DNA of 10,163 nucleotides, taken from positions 1-10,163 of the forward strand of contig CAKPAT010000043.1 in NCBI GenBank assembly GCA_934133155.1, in the 5' to 3' direction. This document shows, one piece after another, positions 7,310-10,163 of this stretch. Below the pieces are notes generated by a model that had not been told where the DNA came from, did not search any database, and worked only from the letters and a program-made list of their open reading frames with translations. The stretch is from an uncultured Bacilli bacterium. Lineage in GTDB: Bacteria; Bacillota_I; Bacilli_A; RF39; UBA660. The translations under genes and the position numbers were made by a program. Each line of letters starts with the position of its first letter. Position 1 is the first letter of the stretch.

Positions 7310-8221
7310 ATGAAAGATATAACAATAGTAACCGCTTACTTTGATATTGGTAGAGGAGATTTCACCTCAAACTATGCGAGAGGTAATAACAAATACATAA
7401 ATTACTTTAAATTTTGGGCTAGAATTAAAAACAATTTAATAATATATACCCAAAAAGAATTTAAAGAAGAAATAGAAGAAATCAGAAAATCACTTAACTT
7501 AGAAGATAAAACTCAAATAATCGTAATAGACGATATTTATGCACTTTATCCAGAAATGTATAAAAAAATGCAAAAAATTGAAAATGACGAATACTATAAA
7601 AATTTTAGATACTTAAAATATAATCCAGATAACATGGCAAAATATGATTACATAATGTTCTTAAAAACATACTGCATGCTAGATGCTTCTAAAAAAACAG
7701 ATAGCGAATTTCTTGCGTGGTTTGACTTTGGGTTTAACCATGGTGGAGATTTTTATACAAATGAAAAAGATTTTGAAATGCTATGGGAATATCCATTTGA
7801 AGATAAAATCTATCTATCGGCACTAAAAGAAGACGATGGCAAACCAATCTTTGATATAATTCAAAATAGTGAAGTTTATATCCAAGGGTGTCCATATATG
7901 TTACCAAGAAAGCTTATGCCAGAATTTTATGACTTAATGTATAACGCATTAAATGAAATGATTGACTTAGGTTTTATCGATGACGACCAAACGTTATTAC
8001 TTATGGCTTATAGAAAAAAACCAGAAATATTTAAAGTAGATATTTATGATTGGTTTCAAATTCTTAACAAATATACCTCAAATGAAATGCAAATGGCACC
8101 AAAAAAAGAAATAAAACCAAAAGCAAAAGATAAACTATTAAATAAATATAGAATAAGAAAAAGAAATAAAATTTACTTAAAAGGTATAAAAAAAAGCTTT
8201 TTAAAAGACTATTTAGATTAA
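7310..8221 (+). CDS. WlaTC/HtrL family putative glycosyltransferase
   Basis: 303 residues. The N-terminus DITIVTAYFDIGR (3-15), then NNKYINYFKFWARIKNNLII (26-45), matches the HtrL/YibB/WlaTC family, which opens with 'TIVTAYFDIGR' and a 'Y...F....R....LVVYT' segment. KYDYIMFLKTYCML (111-124) and the buried acidic motif LAWFDFGFNHGG (135-146) follow; Asp139 is the likely metal- or donor-binding residue. IQGCPYMLPR (191-200) and DDDQTLLLM (224-232) are also family-like. The last 40 residues (about 263-303) are strongly basic and lysine-rich, perhaps for membrane contact. Family members occur in lipopolysaccharide and capsule loci (Campylobacter wlaTC, E. coli htrL), but their reactions are poorly defined. 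Start ATG has AAGGAG at 7297-7302. Its stop overlaps the ribosome binding site of the following GT2 gene. Confidence 0.82.
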   Translation: MKDITIVTAYFDIGRGDFTSNYARGNNKYINYFKFWARIKNNLIIYTQKEFKEEIEEIRKSLNLEDKTQIIVIDDIYALYPEMYKKMQKIENDEYYKNFRYLKYNPDNMAKYDYIMFLKTYCMLDASKKTDSEFLAWFDFGFNHGGDFYTNEKDFEMLWEYPFEDKIYLSALKEDDGKPIFDIIQNSEVYIQGCPYMLPRKLMPEFYDLMYNALNEMIDLGFIDDDQTLLLMAYRKKPEIFKVDIYDWFQILNKYTSNEMQMAPKKEIKPKAKDKLLNKYRIRKRNKIYLKGIKKSFLKDYLD

Positions 8222-8226
8222 GGTGA
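8221..8226 (+). promoter_or_regulatory. Ribosome binding site AGGTGA deciding the GTG start at 8232
   Basis: AGGTGA overlaps the last base of the upstream TAA stop and puts its AGG core 8 bases before GTG 8232. The in-frame GTG at 8223 is part of this site itself and has no upstream site of its own, so it is unlikely to be the start. Confidence 0.75.
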
Positions 8227-8231
8227 TAACA

Positions 8232-9167
8232 GTGAAATTTAGTATTATTGTTCCAGTTTACAATGTAGAAAAATACATAAAAAAATGTCTAGACAGCATT
8301 TTAAATCAAACATACACCAATTTTGAAGTGATAATCATTAATGACGGTACCAAAGACGGTAGTCAAGAAATAATAAACGAATATACCTTTGACGAAAGAT
8401 TTCAAAGCTATGAAAAAGAAAATGGGGGATTATCTTCTGCCAGAAATTACGGATTAAAATACGTCACAGGAGATTATATATTGTTTGTAGACTCTGATGA
8501 CTATATAGACGAAAACTTGCTTTTAAAATTAAATGAAACATTAACAAAAAATAAAGTAGATTTAGTAAGATTCTCATGTGCACTATGTGACGAAGAAAAT
8601 AACGTAACACAAACATATGAAGAAAAAGAATATACAAACGTAAACATAGAAGATATAATAAAAGAACTTGTTACAAGAAGCTTTGTTGAACCAGTATGGC
8701 TATACTGCTATAATGCAAATTTTTTTAAAAACCATGATTTTAAATACGAAATTTCAAGATTACATGAAGATTATGGACTAACTCCACTTATTTTATATTA
8801 TTGCAATAAAATAACTTGTATTTCTTATACTGGCTATTATTACCGTCAAAGAAGCGGAAGTATCACCAAAGACTTAAACTATAGCAAAATAAAAAAAATG
8901 GCAGATGATATTTATTATCAATATGCTAAAATAATGAATATCTTTGATAAAGAAGTAAAAAGCCTTAAAAAAGATGTGATAATGTCATACATGACAGAAT
9001 GCCTATTTTTTAAAAGTAAATATTTAAACAAAGAAGATTACAAAACATATAAAAAAAATTTAAAAGAAATAAACGCTTTTAATAGAATAAAGCCATACAA
9101 TTTTAAAAAATTAGTGAAAAAAATAATCTCCAAAATAAGCTTGAGGATTTATACAAAAATATTTTAG
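8232..9167 (+). CDS. GT2 family glycosyltransferase (GT-A fold)
   Basis: 311 residues from GTG 8232, chosen over GTG 8223 because the latter lies in the ribosome binding site and the family normally begins directly with MKFSIIVPVYN. Residues 1-95 form the nucleotide-binding half: IIVPVYNVEKYIKKCLDSIL (5-24), VIIINDGTKDGS (33-44), ENGGLSSARNYGL (63-75), and the metal-binding FVDSDDYID (85-93). The acceptor half has LHEDYGL (177-183), whose Asp180 fits the catalytic-base position of the (H/W)ED motif, and YYRQRSGSIT (203-212), the conserved loop after it. The C-terminal 30 residues are basic and amphipathic. Known role of the family: inverting transfer from an NDP-sugar. It is followed after 8 bp by a second, different GT2 gene. 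The sugar specificity is not readable. Confidence 0.9.
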   Translation: MKFSIIVPVYNVEKYIKKCLDSILNQTYTNFEVIIINDGTKDGSQEIINEYTFDERFQSYEKENGGLSSARNYGLKYVTGDYILFVDSDDYIDENLLLKLNETLTKNKVDLVRFSCALCDEENNVTQTYEEKEYTNVNIEDIIKELVTRSFVEPVWLYCYNANFFKNHDFKYEISRLHEDYGLTPLILYYCNKITCISYTGYYYRQRSGSITKDLNYSKIKKMADDIYYQYAKIMNIFDKEVKSLKKDVIMSYMTECLFFKSKYLNKEDYKTYKKNLKEINAFNRIKPYNFKKLVKKIISKISLRIYTKIF

Positions 9168-9175
9168 GAGGCACT

Positions 9176-10024
9176 ATGATAACAATATTTACCCCAACAT
9201 ACAATAGAAAAAACGAATTAAAAAGACTTTATCAATCACTACTTAAACAAGATAGTTCTAACTTTGAATGGCTTATAATCGATGACGGTTCACAAGATAA
9301 AACCCAAAATTATATTAAAACTTTAATCAAAGAAAACAAAATAAAAATAAGATACTTCCTAAAAGAAAATGGCGGAAAACCTTCCGCTTACAATATGGGT
9401 TTAGAAAAAGCTGAAGGTGACATTTTCTTAAGTATAGATTCAGACGATATTTTAAATGAAAATATCCTGAAAGAAATAGAAAAAGATTTTAAAACACTAA
9501 ATAAAAATGCCGGAGTTATATATTTACAAAATAATATCAAAACAAAAAAAATAATAGGAACAAAATTTCCAAAAGACGGTGAAAGCCAAAACTATTATGA
9601 TATTTACCACAAGTTAAAAGTTAAAGGTGATAAATTAATCGTTTTAAAAACAGATATTGCAAAAAGATATCCATTTCCATTAATAGAAAAAGAAAAATTT
9701 ATCCCAGAAGCTTTAATTTTTAATAGAATTAGTAAAAACTATAACCTTAAATGTCGAAACTTTGTAGCTGCATCTAAAGAATACTTAGAAAATGGTTACT
9801 CCAATAATTATTTTTCATTAGTTAAAAAAAATCCAATAGGAAATAGTTTATATTTCAAAGAAGAATATGAATTCAGTCATAGCTTTTATAATGTATATGG
9901 GTATATATTATTCAGTATTTATGCAAAACAAAAATTTAAAACAATACTCAAAAATCACCCAGCCAAAATAAAAATAATTTTCATGTACATTCCAGTACTA
10001 ATAATATCCAAAATAAAGAGGTGA
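9176..10024 (+). CDS. GT2 family glycosyltransferase, second type
   Basis: 282 residues. The N-terminal GT-A half has MITIFTPTYNR (1-11), WLIIDDGSQDKT (32-43), ENGGKPSAYNMGL (64-76) and the metal-binding LSIDSDDIL (85-93). The acceptor half differs from the upstream GT2: KGDKLIVLKTDIAKRYPFP (150-168), EKFIPEALIFNRISKNY (173-189) with Glu178 at the catalytic-base position, and KEYLENGYSNN (201-211). This set is the pattern of a recurrent capsule/teichoic-acid GT2 subgroup in Firmicutes. A hydrophobic, basic C-terminus (261-282) suggests membrane association. AGGAGG (9166-9171) overlaps the stop of the previous gene and lies 4 bases before the ATG. The gene ends in TGA, which is also part of the next ribosome binding site. 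Donor and acceptor are unknown. Confidence 0.9.
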   Translation: MITIFTPTYNRKNELKRLYQSLLKQDSSNFEWLIIDDGSQDKTQNYIKTLIKENKIKIRYFLKENGGKPSAYNMGLEKAEGDIFLSIDSDDILNENILKEIEKDFKTLNKNAGVIYLQNNIKTKKIIGTKFPKDGESQNYYDIYHKLKVKGDKLIVLKTDIAKRYPFPLIEKEKFIPEALIFNRISKNYNLKCRNFVAASKEYLENGYSNNYFSLVKKNPIGNSLYFKEEYEFSHSFYNVYGYILFSIYAKQKFKTILKNHPAKIKIIFMYIPVLIISKIKR

Positions 10025-10028
10025 AATA

Positions 10029-10163
10029 ATGAAAAAAATATTAATATTCGGTTATACTCTAGATATGGGAGGCGCTGAAAGAGCACATGTTGATACATTA
10101 AACTTTTTAAAAGATAAATGTGAAATAGATCTATACCTATTAGAGAAAAAAGGTCCACTTCTA
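10029..10163 (+). CDS. Glycosyltransferase, GT4-like, N-terminal fragment (3' end outside window)
   Basis: Forty-five codons are visible, in frame to the window's end. AGGTGA (10019-10024) precedes the ATG by 4 bases and overlaps the TGA stop of the GT2 gene. The protein begins with a hydrophobic strand, KKILIFGYTL (2-11), then DMGGAERAHVDTLNFL (12-27), then a strand IDLYLLEKKGPLL (33-45). The GGAER motif after a first beta strand is the classic acceptor-side start of GT4 (GT-B) enzymes. The donor-binding half lies outside the window, so the call rests on this N-terminal signature only. Confidence 0.72.
   Translation, partial: MKKILIFGYTLDMGGAERAHVDTLNFLKDKCEIDLYLLEKKGPLL

Noticed and set aside
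8223..8231. GTG 8223 as the start of the first GT2 gene
   Set aside because: This GTG is part of the AGGTGA ribosome binding site; GTG 8232 has correct spacing and gives the usual MKFSIIVPVYN start.
1651..9058. A8 homopolymer runs (for example 1651-1658, 4131-4138, 8891-8898, 9051-9058) as phase-variation switches
   Set aside because: Runs of seven or eight A are expected in coding DNA this rich in Lys AAA codons; none is long enough or placed with an off-frame alternative to argue for contingency loci.
1..10163. Mollicute-type code (TGA as Trp), considered because of the very low GC content
   Set aside because: The reading frames show no internal TGA, tryptophan is TGG, and TGA ends the gene at 10022-10024 where the next gene's site begins.
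1..10163. CRISPR arrays, insertion sequences, tRNA or rRNA genes, long repeats
   Set aside because: No spaced direct repeats, terminal inverted repeats, transposase-like frames or RNA-gene signatures were seen; the only gap larger than 20 bp is 4508-4577.

Overview
The window is part of a cell-surface polysaccharide (or other surface glycan) assembly locus from a very AT-rich bacterium. All genes lie on the + strand and are packed nearly end to end. Strong purine-rich ribosome binding sites (AGGAGG or AGGTGA forms), two GTG starts, heavy use of AAA/ATA/TTA codons and Wzx and glycosyltransferase sequences of Firmicutes type suggest a low-GC Bacillota (Clostridia, or a Bacilli/RF39-like gut lineage). 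This placement is an inference, since the window has no taxonomic marker gene. The genetic code looks standard: TGA is used as a stop (10022-10024) and tryptophan is TGG.

Region 1 (1-4507): the C-terminal part of an integral-membrane acyltransferase-3 protein; a UbiA-superfamily polyprenyl-phosphate phosphoribosyltransferase-like enzyme; and, overlapping it by 8 bp, a 1010-residue three-part protein. That protein reads as a degenerate HAD-IB phosphatase domain, then a multi-pass GT-C-like membrane domain, then an extracellular beta-rich plus six-hairpin (alpha/alpha toroid) domain. The unit ends in a rho-independent terminator.

Region 2 (4506-4578): a 70-bp gap with a 9-bp terminator hairpin and T-rich tail. 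A candidate promoter (TTGAGA, 19 bp, TATAAT) has its -35 inside the hairpin. The gap divides the locus into two transcription units.

Region 3 (4578-10163): a Wzx-type flippase, a GT4 glycosyltransferase, a WlaTC/HtrL-family putative glycosyltransferase, two different GT2 enzymes, and the first 45 codons of another GT4-like glycosyltransferase running off the window.

Working model (inference): cytoplasmic glycosyltransferases build a lipid-linked repeat unit and the flippase exports it. The UbiA-like enzyme makes a polyprenyl-phospho-pentose intermediate, which the GT-C domain of the large fusion may use outside the membrane, and the acyltransferase may add acyl groups. The most unusual element is the fusion protein: its N-terminal HAD fold lies just where a phosphatase would be expected after the phosphoribosyltransferase, but both catalytic aspartates are gone.
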